This document shows, one piece after another, positions 52,056-61,308 of a stretch of DNA of 64,000 bases; position 1 is the stretch's first letter; every line of letters starts with the position of its first letter. This DNA comes from Candidatus Zixiibacteriota bacterium. Lineage in GTDB: Bacteria > Zixibacteria > MSB-5A5 > GN15 > JAAZOE01. Both the position numbers and the translations under genes were made by a program. The notes under the pieces are model-generated. The model was not told the DNA's origin, did no database searches, and was given only the letters and a program-made list of their open reading frames with translations. Location: positions 1-64,000 of the forward strand of contig DAOUTW010000005.1 of assembly GCA_030668485.1 (NCBI GenBank), read 5' to 3'.

Positions 52056-54335
52056 ATGAAAAGTCTGCATGGGTTGTGGGCATTGCTGGCATTACTGATA
52101 TCTATATCGATATTTTGGGCGCCAAATGTCGGTGCTGAGGTACCGCAGGTGATTAATTATCAAGGGCATCTGACTGACTCGGCTGGAACCCCATTGGACA
52201 CGACCATAGGCATGACCTTCACCATCTACGATGCCGCTACAGAAGGCAATAACAAATGGAGGGAGACACATACGTCTGTGACGGTTACCAACGGTCTGTT
52301 CAGCGTTTTGTTAGGGTCGGTGAATCCGATAGCCGACAGTATCTTTGGCGGCGCCGACCGCTGGTTGGGAATTACGCCGGGCTTCGTCCCGATGGACGAG
52401 GCGGAAATCACTCCCCGCACCTGCCTGGCCTCTGTCCCATATGCCTTCCATGCCGGCACAGTCGACAGCGCCATAGGTGGGATGATAATTGGAGATCTAA
52501 GAGTTAGCGGAAGGCTTGTTCTGGGAACCGGCGACAAAACAGATGTCGATGGCACAATCCTCTCACCGACTGGAATAGTCGCGATAGGGAAGGAGGTCGG
52601 TGGCAATTTTAATAAGGACATCAAAGTTGGCATTGGAACTCAGAGCCCACTAGCCCACCTTCACATCGAAGGATTCGGAACCTCAAATTTACTCGGGCTC
52701 CAGGCTGCCGCGAGTACTGGAGACAATTGGATATCAAGCTATGACGAATTAGGAAACCGCAGATGGTTAATAAATATGCTGGACCGAAGTGTGAACGATA
52801 ATTTCCAGATATTCAGTGAACAGGTGCCCGGCTATGTGTTTTCAATTACACCCGAAGGCAGGGTTGGCATCGGCACAGCGTTTCCACAAACAGAACTTCA
52901 GGTAAACGGAAGTATTTCTATTTACGGTCTCGATGGCAATACATCTTTGTTTCTGGGGCAAGAGAATGTGCCTTCCGGCGTTTTGGGAGAATGGGGAATA
53001 CAATATTGGGAGGGAGGGCTTAATTTCTGGAGACCCTTTGGATGCAGCGGTAATTGGGGAAATAACATATTATTTCTTTCAGATAATCACAACGTTGGTA
53101 TCGGCACCAAGGCCCCCACACAGAAATTTCACGTTGACAATGGTGACCTTCTCGTTGAAGGCGTTGGGAGTTTCCAGGCTGGCGGTGACGAGGCTCGAGT
53201 GTTCCTTGGAGACAACAACCACTACATAAAAGCAGTCAACGGTTCAGGCGTTAGAATTGGAACATTCGGCGTGGGTGATGCGATTACGATATTAGAATCC
53301 TCAGGCAAAGTCGGCATTGGCATGAACAACCCACAGTACACACTGGATGTAAGTGGTGACATTCATGCATCCGGAACTATCCATGGAACCGTCGCTGGAA
53401 CTATTGATAATGCAGACAAGGTTGATGGGATCCACGCCAGTGCGACCGCAACTGCAAACTACCTGTATCCCCTGGATGCGAGTGCCAAAATCCCTAACAC
53501 TCGGCTTTACACAGGATCGGGCAACGGCCTTGATGCGGACAAACTGGACGGTTCACATGCCAGTTCGTTCGCTTCTACTACTCATGGCCACTTTCATGCC
53601 TTTTGGAACGGGAGCAGCTCTTCGTCTTATGGATTAAGGGTTGACAATAGCAGCGGTGACGGCATTTGGGGCATTAGTGCCTCAGGCGATGGTGTTTACG
53701 GTTCTGCAAGTGGATCATCCTATGCTGGTGTATTTGGCGATAACGTTTATGGCTATGGAGTGTACGCGGATGGTGATATGCGTTGCAACTATGACCTGTA
53801 TGTTGACGGGGACGCAAACATCACTGGCTACACTTGGAAAGGCGGCGGTGGTTTCAAGATCGACCACCCACTCGATCCTGAGAGCAAATACCTTTACCAC
53901 TCCTTTGTGGAATCCCCGGATATGATGAATGTATACAACGGCAATGTGATGCTTGATGCTAATGGTGAGGCTACGGTTGAACTTCCTGATTATTTTGAAG
54001 CTGTTAACCGGGATTTTCGCTATCAGCTCACTTGCATTGGTGGATTCGCACCCATCTATGTGGCAGAGGAGATTTCCACAAATGTCTTTAAGATCGCGGG
54101 CGGTAATCCCGGCATGAAGGTGTCGTGGCAAGTTACGGGTATTCGCAAAGATGCTTTTGCTGAAGCCGATCCTATTCAAGCCGAGGTAGAAAAATCAGAT
54201 ACTGAACGCGGCAAATACCTGCACCCAGAAGCTTACGGTCTCGGTGAAGAACACGGTATCCATTATGAAGAGCACAAGCGCATGAGGGAAAAGCATAAGG
54301 AGATGAAGCGCCAACAAGAGGAATCGGGGCAGTAA
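52056..54335 (+). CDS. Exported GIGT-repeat, tail-fibre-like protein
   Basis: A 759-residue exported protein. Signal peptide (LLALLISISIFWAPNVGA), then a beta domain starting VPQVINYQGHLTDSAGTPLD that recurs in FCB exoproteins. Then comes an irregular repeat region with VGIGTQSP, VGIGTAFP, VGIGTKAP and VGIGMNNP, each followed by a strand and LxVxG. This layout resembles phage tail-fibre or trimeric beta-helix stalks. The C-terminal domain runs from KIDHPLDPESKYLYHS to SWQVTGIRKDA. It ends in a charged helix (KRMREKHKEMKRQQEE) likely to form a coiled coil. A GGGGAAG site supports the start. Surface fibre is my inference. Confidence 0.7.
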   Translation: MKSLHGLWALLALLISISIFWAPNVGAEVPQVINYQGHLTDSAGTPLDTTIGMTFTIYDAATEGNNKWRETHTSVTVTNGLFSVLLGSVNPIADSIFGGADRWLGITPGFVPMDEAEITPRTCLASVPYAFHAGTVDSAIGGMIIGDLRVSGRLVLGTGDKTDVDGTILSPTGIVAIGKEVGGNFNKDIKVGIGTQSPLAHLHIEGFGTSNLLGLQAAASTGDNWISSYDELGNRRWLINMLDRSVNDNFQIFSEQVPGYVFSITPEGRVGIGTAFPQTELQVNGSISIYGLDGNTSLFLGQENVPSGVLGEWGIQYWEGGLNFWRPFGCSGNWGNNILFLSDNHNVGIGTKAPTQKFHVDNGDLLVEGVGSFQAGGDEARVFLGDNNHYIKAVNGSGVRIGTFGVGDAITILESSGKVGIGMNNPQYTLDVSGDIHASGTIHGTVAGTIDNADKVDGIHASATATANYLYPLDASAKIPNTRLYTGSGNGLDADKLDGSHASSFASTTHGHFHAFWNGSSSSSYGLRVDNSSGDGIWGISASGDGVYGSASGSSYAGVFGDNVYGYGVYADGDMRCNYDLYVDGDANITGYTWKGGGGFKIDHPLDPESKYLYHSFVESPDMMNVYNGNVMLDANGEATVELPDYFEAVNRDFRYQLTCIGGFAPIYVAEEISTNVFKIAGGNPGMKVSWQVTGIRKDAFAEADPIQAEVEKSDTERGKYLHPEAYGLGEEHGIHYEEHKRMREKHKEMKRQQEESGQ

Positions 54336-54442
54336 TCGTGAAAACCAAATACCACGTTAGTTTTCTCTCGATGCACTTTGCGCAGTGGTCGCAAACGCTA
54401 CGGCGCGGTTGTGGATTATCGGGAAAAACTGAGGGAGGTTAA

Positions 54443-55060
54443 ATGAAAAAAATAAGAATTCTGTCGGGATTATTGCTGCTCTTACTGATTCTCCTGGTTT
54501 TTGTCGCGCATTTTGTGGCAGGGAAACCTGGGGTGGCAGATGGTAAGAAAAACGAGGCGGATAGTAATATCACTACTAGAGATGTCAAAGAAGCCATGCC
54601 CCACGAAGTCTTGCCGTCGATGGTCAAGAGGTTGATAGGTGAGGAGATCAACTGGCAGGTGATATCGAGCGGCGGTGATATCGGTGGGGCATCAACCGAT
54701 TTCATCCTGAGTGGAACGGTGGGCCAGACAGCGATGGGGACAGGCGGTTCGGACATTTTTGGCCTAAGCCACGGCTTCTGGCAGGAGTTCGACGGGGCAG
54801 GTCCATGCGATTGCATACCCGGTGATGCCAACAACGACGATCAGATTAACGTCGGAGATGCCGTTTATCTGATCAACTATATTTTTAGGAGTGGCCCGGG
54901 CCCGATACCATATCCTGTATGCAGCGGCGATGCCAATGGCGATTGTACGTCCAATGTGGGTGACGCCGTTTATCTTATCAACTATGTTTTCAAAGGCGGT
55001 CCGCCGCCGGTAATCTGTGAAGAATGGCGAGCCAGTTGCGGCCCGGATATGTTCAAATGA
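54443..55060 (+). CDS. Exported protein with dockerin-like tail (1)
   Basis: A 205-residue protein with a long hydrophobic signal or anchor (LLLLLLILLVFVAHFVAG). The middle motif INWQVISSGGDIGGAS, LSGTVGQTAMG and LSHGFWQEF is shared with the protein at 55599. The C-terminal ~75 residues carry two dockerin-like calcium loops, PGDANNDDQINVGDAVYLIN and GDANGDCTSNVGDAVYLIN, each followed by YxFxxGPxP. It ends CEEWRASCG. No cohesin partner is in the window. AGGGAGG precedes the ATG. Confidence 0.75.
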   Translation: MKKIRILSGLLLLLLILLVFVAHFVAGKPGVADGKKNEADSNITTRDVKEAMPHEVLPSMVKRLIGEEINWQVISSGGDIGGASTDFILSGTVGQTAMGTGGSDIFGLSHGFWQEFDGAGPCDCIPGDANNDDQINVGDAVYLINYIFRSGPGPIPYPVCSGDANGDCTSNVGDAVYLINYVFKGGPPPVICEEWRASCGPDMFK

Positions 55061-55598
55061 TATAGCAAGAATACTCCGGCAATACGCGCGGGGCGGTATA
55101 AAACATGATGGGGAAAGCGGAAAGCCCAGTCTCCCCATGTGAGTGTTACATTATTTAAAGTATAGCTTCTTGCCGGCCAATTCCGGTGTGACCCGGCCGA
55201 CATGATGCGCGTCGGGATATATCTGAACCTGATCGGCATCATTCTGATCACCGCCGCTATCTATTTTCTGGGCGTCCATGTTTTCGGAATTGATCTATCC
55301 GTTATGCCGGGATGGGCTAAGTAGTCGTCACCTAAATCAGTCGTTCTTGTAACCTATTGCTATAATAGATATTGACAAAATCCAATAGGCCTTTATATTA
55401 ATTAGAGGACATCCTGCAGGGATCCTTATCGGTTCTCTTAATATCGGCAAAGTGTCAAGTATAGCCTAATTGCCATTGATACATGTGTTTACAATTGACC
55501 ATATTCGATTTGCCGGTTCAGATGCTCTTGTTTTGAAATGATAAACGGCAAAAAAAACGATCTATTCTATATGGCTCCTGGGTAACGGAGAAAAAGTC
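55061..55598. other. Spacer carrying the displaced SLC13 3' end
   Basis: Apart from the duplicated SLC13 fragment it has no gene. Beyond the fragment the DNA is AT-rich and should contain the promoter of the second dockerin-tailed gene. Confidence 0.5.
55195..55324 (+). pseudogene. SLC13 gene 3'-end fragment
   Basis: 55195-55290 is identical over 96 bp to 51754-51849, inside the SLC13 gene. The next ~34 bp keep the reading frame to a stop but differ mostly at synonymous or conservative sites (ends IDLSVMPGWAK instead of IDLSVMPAWVQ). No start codon or upstream coding part remains. It therefore marks a duplication or insertion event and is not a gene. Confidence 0.9.
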
Positions 55599-56228
55599 AT
55601 GAAAAACAATACTATAGTTGCGGCAGTTTTCGTCCTGGCGATGTTTCTGATTTCCAGCCCTTTTGCTGCGGATAAAGGGGGCAAGACCAAAAAGGGTCAG
55701 GCCGTTAAGACTTCTCAGAGTTTGACCCCGGCCCAGACAATTCAGCCGGTCGAACCAACCCATACAGAGAGCGAAGTTATTCCTTTGAATTCCGTCAACT
55801 CTTCGGCGGGCGAGAAGATCGACTGGCAGGTGTTGTCCGGAGGCGGAATTATCACCAGTAGCGGTGGCGGTTATCGACTTGGAGGTACCATAGGCCAATT
55901 GGCAGCCGGACGATCAAGCGGTGGGGCAAATAGCCTCAACCACGGTTTCTGGCAAAATTTCGATCTGAACCCCTGCGATTGTTTTCCGGGAGATGCCAAC
56001 GGCGATATGGTCATTGATGTCGGTGATGCCGTTTATATTATCGGCTATGTTTTCCGTGGTGGGGCTACTGCGATACCTTATCCGATATGCAGCGGTGATG
56101 CTCAGGCCGACTGCTTTTGCAATGTCGGCGATGCCGTCTATGTTATCAGCTATGTTTTCAGGCATGGCGAATATCCGTTGAGCTGTGAGGAATGGCGCGC
56201 CAACTGCGGCGACGTATTCTTTAAGTAA
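55599..56228 (+). CDS. Exported protein with dockerin-like tail (2)
   Basis: A 209-residue paralog of the protein at 54443. It has a signal peptide (AVFVLAMFLISSPFAA) and a Lys/Thr/Gln linker. The shared middle motif is IDWQVLSGGGIITSSGGGYR, LGGTIGQLAAG and LNHGFWQNF. Two dockerin-like loops follow (PGDANGDMVIDVGDAVYIIG and GDAQADCFCNVGDAVYVIS), then CEEWRANCG. In the second loop AQAD replaces ANGD, so calcium binding there may be weakened. A plus-strand terminator follows. Confidence 0.75.
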   Translation: MKNNTIVAAVFVLAMFLISSPFAADKGGKTKKGQAVKTSQSLTPAQTIQPVEPTHTESEVIPLNSVNSSAGEKIDWQVLSGGGIITSSGGGYRLGGTIGQLAAGRSSGGANSLNHGFWQNFDLNPCDCFPGDANGDMVIDVGDAVYIIGYVFRGGATAIPYPICSGDAQADCFCNVGDAVYVISYVFRHGEYPLSCEEWRANCGDVFFK

Positions 56229-56340
56229 ATAAGGAAACCACCAGATCCGAAGATATCGCCGACTCGCAAATTGAATTAGATGAATTGGCGGAGAGGATAT
56301 TGGAAGGTCTATGAAAAGATAAATCGGATTTTTCCGGTAG

Positions 56341-56370
56341 AGAGAGTGGGACCACCCACTCTCTTTTTTT
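56341..56370 (+). terminator. Intrinsic terminator after the second dockerin-tailed gene
   Basis: The perfect 10-bp stem AGAGAGTGGG / CCCACTCTCT with loop ACCA is followed by a run of seven T. Confidence 0.88.
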
Positions 56371-56375
56371 GTCCA

Positions 56376-56939
56376 TTACCCGGTAAAAAGTTTTTTTCCG
56401 GCCAATTCCAAAGCTATCCTGGCGACATGTATGCCATGATTGCGGGCAACCTCGGTCATTTCCCCGGAAAAACCGGTCTGTTCCATAGCGCCGGTTGCTG
56501 TCCGAGCGCATGGTCCCCAATGAAGACCGCCGTTGGTATACCCCGGCGTATTCTTCGGCAGCGGCACCATAATCATACCCAGTTCGGCAATATTGGCCAG
56601 CATCGAAAGCATCGTCAACTCGGCTCCGCTGCCGGTACCACCGAAACCGCCGGCGGTAACAAAGACAGCTCCCACCTTGCCGTTCAAGGTATCCTTCATC
56701 CATAATCCGCTGCAGACCGAATCGAAGAATTTTTTCATCCGCCAGTCAAGACTGCCCATATGAACGGGTGAACCGAATATCACGGCATCGCTGGAAATGA
56801 GATCTTCAGCCGATGTTTCCTCGGCCGGTTTCAGCACACAGTTGGCTCCCTCGACAAGGCGCACCCCTTCGGCTATCACTTCAGCCATTTTCTTGGTACT
56901 GCCGTAGTCGGTAGCATAAACAATAATTACTTTTGTCAT
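56376..56939 (-). CDS. Flavodoxin/WrbA-like protein
   Basis: A 187-residue flavodoxin-fold protein. The FMN phosphate loop is VYATDYGSTKKMAE at the N-terminus. FGSPVHMGSLDWRMKKF (WrbA-like second loop) and FVTAGGFGGTGSGAELTML follow, then PLPKNTPGYTNGGLHWGPCA. This is closest to WrbA-type NAD(P)H:quinone oxidoreductases, which do two-electron quinone reduction. The family also contains other reductases, so I give no symbol. It is followed on the same strand after 23 bp (upstream) by yceI. Confidence 0.85.
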   Translation of the reverse strand: MTKVIIVYATDYGSTKKMAEVIAEGVRLVEGANCVLKPAEETSAEDLISSDAVIFGSPVHMGSLDWRMKKFFDSVCSGLWMKDTLNGKVGAVFVTAGGFGGTGSGAELTMLSMLANIAELGMIMVPLPKNTPGYTNGGLHWGPCARTATGAMEQTGFSGEMTEVARNHGIHVARIALELAGKKLFTG

Positions 56940-56962
56940 TTACAGGTTTTCTCCCGATAAAA

Positions 56963-57550
56963 TTACTTACTCTTAACCAATTCGATTTCCAGTTCGATCT
57001 TGACATCGTCTCCGACCACCAGCGAACCATCCTTAAGAGCATTATTGAAAGAGACATTGAAATCCTGTCGATCAATAGTGGTGCTCCCACTGAAGCCGGC
57101 GCGGGTCCCGCCCCACGGATCCTGCCGGACACCGTAAAATTCGCCTTCGATACTGACTTCTTTGGTGACATCCTTGATGGTTAAATCACCGGTCATGATG
57201 AAAGTATCGTCTTTACCGGCCATGATCGTTTTTGATTTGAATATCATTGTCGGAAATTTCTCGGCATCGAAGAAATCGGGCGCGAGTAAATGTTTGTCGC
57301 GATCTTCGCTATCGGTATCGATCGAAGCGATCTGAATAGTGATCTCAACCGTAGCTTTGTCAATATTAGTGCCGTCGAAATTTACTGCTCCGGCATAATC
57401 TCCAAAATTCCCCTTGGTCTTGCTGATGACCAAATGACGAACGGAAAATCCGATGCTGGAGTGAGCCTGGTCGAAATTCCACGTCTCGGCAAAAGCGGAA
57501 ACGCTGAACAAGGACAGGGCTAAAAAAGTGACAAAAAGTCGCTTATACAT
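56963..57550 (-). CDS. YceI family periplasmic lipid-binding protein
   Basis: A 195-residue exported protein with a signal peptide (FVTFLALSLFSVSAFA, cleavage before ETW). The YceI lipocalin-like fold begins WNFDQAHSSIGFSVRHLVISKTKGNF. It continues DKHLLAPDFFDAEKFPTMIFKS, LTIKDVTKEVSIEGEFYG and FNNALKDGSLVVGDDVKIELE. Family members bind isoprenoid or other amphiphilic lipids in the periplasm. I start at MYKRLF, 4 bases after AGGAGA. An ATG nine codons earlier is less likely. It probably forms an operon with the flavodoxin-like gene. Confidence 0.92.
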   Translation of the reverse strand: MYKRLFVTFLALSLFSVSAFAETWNFDQAHSSIGFSVRHLVISKTKGNFGDYAGAVNFDGTNIDKATVEITIQIASIDTDSEDRDKHLLAPDFFDAEKFPTMIFKSKTIMAGKDDTFIMTGDLTIKDVTKEVSIEGEFYGVRQDPWGGTRAGFSGSTTIDRQDFNVSFNNALKDGSLVVGDDVKIELEIELVKSK

Positions 57551-57854
57551 ATTATCTCCTGGATTTATTTTGTCCATAAAAGACCTTAATGACTATCAAC
57601 AGATATTGGGGTGTAATGTTCATTTAATTTTTTCTTTTTTGTCGAAAATCGTGGTAATTTGAGTACCGTTGGGAACTCTATGTAGCAAATGTAGACGACC
57701 CCAAATGCGATAAAATTCGAAACCCTCGGCCTTTTTTTGAAACAAATCATCCCCATTTACGTCAATTATTATAGAACATCCCCTCATCCTTCCTCGCGTT
57801 TTGTCAGACTCTCAGGGCAATTTAAATATCACCGCCTCGTGAAAGGAGCATGCT
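57551..57854. other. Divergent spacer between yceI and the large exoprotein
   Basis: No gene or strong structure. It must hold two divergent promoters. AAAGGAGC, the ribosome-binding site of the large gene, ends it. Confidence 0.45.
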
Positions 57855-60800
57855 ATGTTAAGACGATATGCTATCGTTTGTCTCCTCTCCATGCTAATTG
57901 TAAGTCTGTTTTTGATTTCAACGGTATGCGGCGCCGACCAACCCGCTCAGCCGTTGAGGATGAGCATGAAAGCGCCGGCCAGGCAAGGGCCGGTTTATAG
58001 TTTCCCCAAACTGGAAGGCAATTATGATCCCGGAGTGAGTACCGCTACGGGCGCTTCCCCCACATTGAATCTGCGGGGGACTCGCAGCCGGTCCAACCCG
58101 GATACGTTGGGCACTACCACTTATGATCAGCAACACAACTGCTCTGTGGCTCGCCAGGTGGAACATCGAGCCATGTATAGCGTTCCGCCCAATAACTTGT
58201 ATGGCGACTATATCCATTTTGACTGGATGGCGCAGGATAATTTCATTCTTGGCGACAACCGCGGCATAGGTTATCAGGCATATGAAATATCGAATTGCAG
58301 CCATGTTTTCGATCAGGGAGGTCTTCGTGTCGAGGGAGCCTATGCGGGATATGTCGGAATCGATGCTGACCCCGGAGGCTGGGCGATTATTACCGCCCAT
58401 CAAAATGACGGCGATGTTTATGCCGCCAAGGCCTACTGGGATTTCACCATAGCAGGACCGGCATATGGTGTCTTTACTTCGGAATTACCCGGAAGTGATG
58501 TTTTTGGATGGTGGACCAATGATGGAACCGGACCCCTCAACGAAAACTCATGGCCACGCATCGAATGGGATATCGATGGCACCGGTGACCAGGTGCTTCA
58601 TATGGTCGCTTCCGAGTATTCGGGAGGGGCGGCGGACCCGCAGACGATTTCTTATTATCGTCGAGTCGGTCCCTACGGCACCGGAAACGGAGTATGGTCG
58701 CCCCAGCGGGTAATCGACACGGTTGTCAATATAAACGTGACAGTAGCCTCTTCTCCCGTAACCGACAGGGTCGCTGTGGTATGGAATGCACCGACCGATT
58801 ATAAGCGCGATCAATTCAATGAATTTGAATTTCAATGGGAAAATGACGTCTGGTTTGCTATTTCAACCCAGAACGGCCTTGACTGGGCCAGCGAAACCGT
58901 ATCATCCGCAAACGGCGACCCCTCCATCGGGCATACTGTCGACCAGGGTATCGGCGTCCCCGCGCTGACCGGAGTCGGCGGCAACCTGACCGTTTATGAT
59001 GCGGCCAATCGATACAAGGCGTACAGTGATATGTCTTCGTTGATAACCACCGGCGATGTTCTTAATATCGTCTGGGGATGTTTGCGATGGGATGATTCGA
59101 CGAGCACCTATCGCCGCCAATCGGCGATTTTCCACTGGAAGGAAAGTGATGACATCCCCGGTCCGGGACGAGCGATCGTTTACGCCGAATGGGATACCGG
59201 TGGTACCTGCTTTGCCTATGCCTGGGGAGCCGATGTCGCAAAAATGACCATCTCCGAATGTGACGGCAAGCTTTATTGCTTGTACACTCAGTTCGGCACG
59301 GCGGACAATCCTTGCGGTGACGTCGATTCCGAAAACAGTATCACCAACGGATATCTCTATATGTCGGTTTACGACCCGACCTTTGACGCCTGGGATCGTC
59401 CGCAGCGAGTGACCGATATTCCCGAGACTCCGAATGGATGTACGCCGGGCGATGCCGGCAATTGTAACAGTGAATACTGGGCGTCGATGTCGCGCTTCGG
59501 GCGCATCGATACCTGTATGTTCGCGAGTCAACCGGTGCTCGATATTCTGTATATCAACGACAAAGCGCCGGGAGACGCCATCGACGAAAATTCAGGCTTC
59601 TGGACGACAAATCCGGTGATTTGGTGGACTTACCCCTGCCGAGCGGCGGTGGCCGAACCGGGTTACCGTGATGATGCCGGCGCCGGATATGGCGTCAGCT
59701 ATGAAAACAATGTCCTGTATGTCCGACCCGGCAGCGATACTACTTTCACGCTCAACGTCGAGAACGACGGTCTTCTGGTCAACGAAATTTCACTGGAAAC
59801 GTCGACAGGCGATGGGACTGTGAGCATTGCACCTGATATCACAGGCACAATTCTCCCGGTTCAAACGATCGTGCCGATCCAGATTACCATCGCGGCGACC
59901 ATAGCGGCGACCGATCCGTCTACCGTTACCGGAACTATTACGGTGACGCATGAGGCCGAAGGCAGCCCGCGTGAAATTCCTCTTGAAATTCTGGTTTCGT
60001 CCACCTATGAACCGCTCCAGTCGGTCGATCTGGCAACAGTCTGTAAGAATCTGCGAGTTTACAACAACGGCCAGATGAGCAACAACGCCTATAATGCTTC
60101 GCTTGATTTCAACGATATCCATGATCCGGACGATTGTGGCAATATTTATCTCTATGATGCCTCGCCGATCATCTGTCGTGATGTCGGCGGAGAAACCAGG
60201 TGTTATTTCGCCGCTTATGATAATTCATTCGGCAGCGATCATGCCCTTCGTCAAATAACCCCCATGTATGTCGATTCCTTGACGAATGCCGACTATACCT
60301 ACAGCAGCGCCGAATTCATCACCGGCGATACCGCGATAGGCCTTATTGTCGAATACTACGCCCCCAAGGCGGAAGCCGACTGTAATTTCATTATTGAAAA
60401 ACTCCGCTTCTGGAATCGTGATCATAGCGGTGAGGGAGTCATCTTGACTGGCGTAGCCGCCGGCGAGGTGCTTGACTGGGATATCCCCAGTCATGAGGAC
60501 GGCTCCAACAATGAATCGGGTGTCGATGAAGAACGTCTCCTGATTTACCAGAACTGCTACGAACACGACCCCTGTGATACGACTTATTACTGTCGCAGGT
60601 ATGGCGGAATAGCAGCCTATAAAGATACTCCTTTCAAAAACTATATGACGATTGAAAACGACGTCTATGTTTATGATACCGGTCCCTTTGGAAACGATGC
60701 ACCGCTTCCGGCCGATACGATATACGGATTGATGACCGGTAATACCGGTTTCAGCACCGCGGCTATCGATAGCTGTGAGGACTTGACAACTCTGGTTACC

Positions 60801-61217
60801 TTCGATGTTTATGATTTGCAGCCGAATGATACCCAGTGTGTGGTCAAAATTCTCACAACTTCACTCTCGGACCCGAATGCCGGCGCTTTGAAAGGTTATG
60901 TCGATGAAGCCAACACCTTTATCGATAATCATTCTGAAATAGCCTGCGATGCCGGTCCGGGACCGTGCGACTGCGATCCCGGCAATGCCAATGGCGACGA
61001 TGCTGTCAACGTCGGTGATGCCGTATACTTGATTAGCTACATCTTCAAGGGCGGTCCGCCGCCGGTGCCGTATGAAACCTGCAGCGGTGACGCCAACGGC
61101 GATTGCGCCTGCAATGTCGGCGATGCCGTGTATATTATCAGCTATGTCTTCAAGGGCGGTCTGCCGCCGGTCGACTGCGAGACGTGGCGACTAAACTGCG
61201 GCGAAACAATTTTCTAA
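57855..61217 (+). CDS. Large exoprotein with dockerin-like tail (3)
   Basis: A 1120-residue exported protein. Signal peptide (IVCLLSMLIVSLFLISTVCGA). Residues ~130-560 contain recurring blade-like segments (GGWAIITAHQNDGDVYAAK, SSPVTDRVAVVWNAP, FAYAWGADVAKMTISECDG), which suggest a BNR/sialidase-like beta-propeller. Residues ~610-720 look like an Ig-like domain (RPGSDTTFTLNVENDGLL through IPLEILVSS). A beta-rich domain follows. The tail has two dockerin-like loops, PGNANGDDAVNVGDAVYLIS and GDANGDCACNVGDAVYIIS, and ends CETWRLNCG. No catalytic motif seen. AAGGAGC precedes the ATG and a strong terminator follows. Confidence 0.75.
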   Translation: MLRRYAIVCLLSMLIVSLFLISTVCGADQPAQPLRMSMKAPARQGPVYSFPKLEGNYDPGVSTATGASPTLNLRGTRSRSNPDTLGTTTYDQQHNCSVARQVEHRAMYSVPPNNLYGDYIHFDWMAQDNFILGDNRGIGYQAYEISNCSHVFDQGGLRVEGAYAGYVGIDADPGGWAIITAHQNDGDVYAAKAYWDFTIAGPAYGVFTSELPGSDVFGWWTNDGTGPLNENSWPRIEWDIDGTGDQVLHMVASEYSGGAADPQTISYYRRVGPYGTGNGVWSPQRVIDTVVNINVTVASSPVTDRVAVVWNAPTDYKRDQFNEFEFQWENDVWFAISTQNGLDWASETVSSANGDPSIGHTVDQGIGVPALTGVGGNLTVYDAANRYKAYSDMSSLITTGDVLNIVWGCLRWDDSTSTYRRQSAIFHWKESDDIPGPGRAIVYAEWDTGGTCFAYAWGADVAKMTISECDGKLYCLYTQFGTADNPCGDVDSENSITNGYLYMSVYDPTFDAWDRPQRVTDIPETPNGCTPGDAGNCNSEYWASMSRFGRIDTCMFASQPVLDILYINDKAPGDAIDENSGFWTTNPVIWWTYPCRAAVAEPGYRDDAGAGYGVSYENNVLYVRPGSDTTFTLNVENDGLLVNEISLETSTGDGTVSIAPDITGTILPVQTIVPIQITIAATIAATDPSTVTGTITVTHEAEGSPREIPLEILVSSTYEPLQSVDLATVCKNLRVYNNGQMSNNAYNASLDFNDIHDPDDCGNIYLYDASPIICRDVGGETRCYFAAYDNSFGSDHALRQITPMYVDSLTNADYTYSSAEFITGDTAIGLIVEYYAPKAEADCNFIIEKLRFWNRDHSGEGVILTGVAAGEVLDWDIPSHEDGSNNESGVDEERLLIYQNCYEHDPCDTTYYCRRYGGIAAYKDTPFKNYMTIENDVYVYDTGPFGNDAPLPADTIYGLMTGNTGFSTAAIDSCEDLTTLVTFDVYDLQPNDTQCVVKILTTSLSDPNAGALKGYVDEANTFIDNHSEIACDAGPGPCDCDPGNANGDDAVNVGDAVYLISYIFKGGPPPVPYETCSGDANGDCACNVGDAVYIISYVFKGGLPPVDCETWRLNCGETIF

Positions 61218-61241
61218 CGTCAGAGAAACACCTTCTACAAA

Positions 61242-61280
61242 AAACCCTGCCTGTCGTTTCGGACAGGCAGGGTTTTTTAA
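61242..61280. terminator. Strong terminator between the exoprotein and porin genes
   Basis: The perfect 14-bp stem AAACCCTGCCTGTC / GACAGGCAGGGTTT with a 6-base loop is followed by T residues. Because of the A-tract on the other side it can serve both convergent genes. Confidence 0.9.
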
Positions 61281-61308
61281 TGATACGCTTAGTTTCTGAA
61301 GCGTCGAT

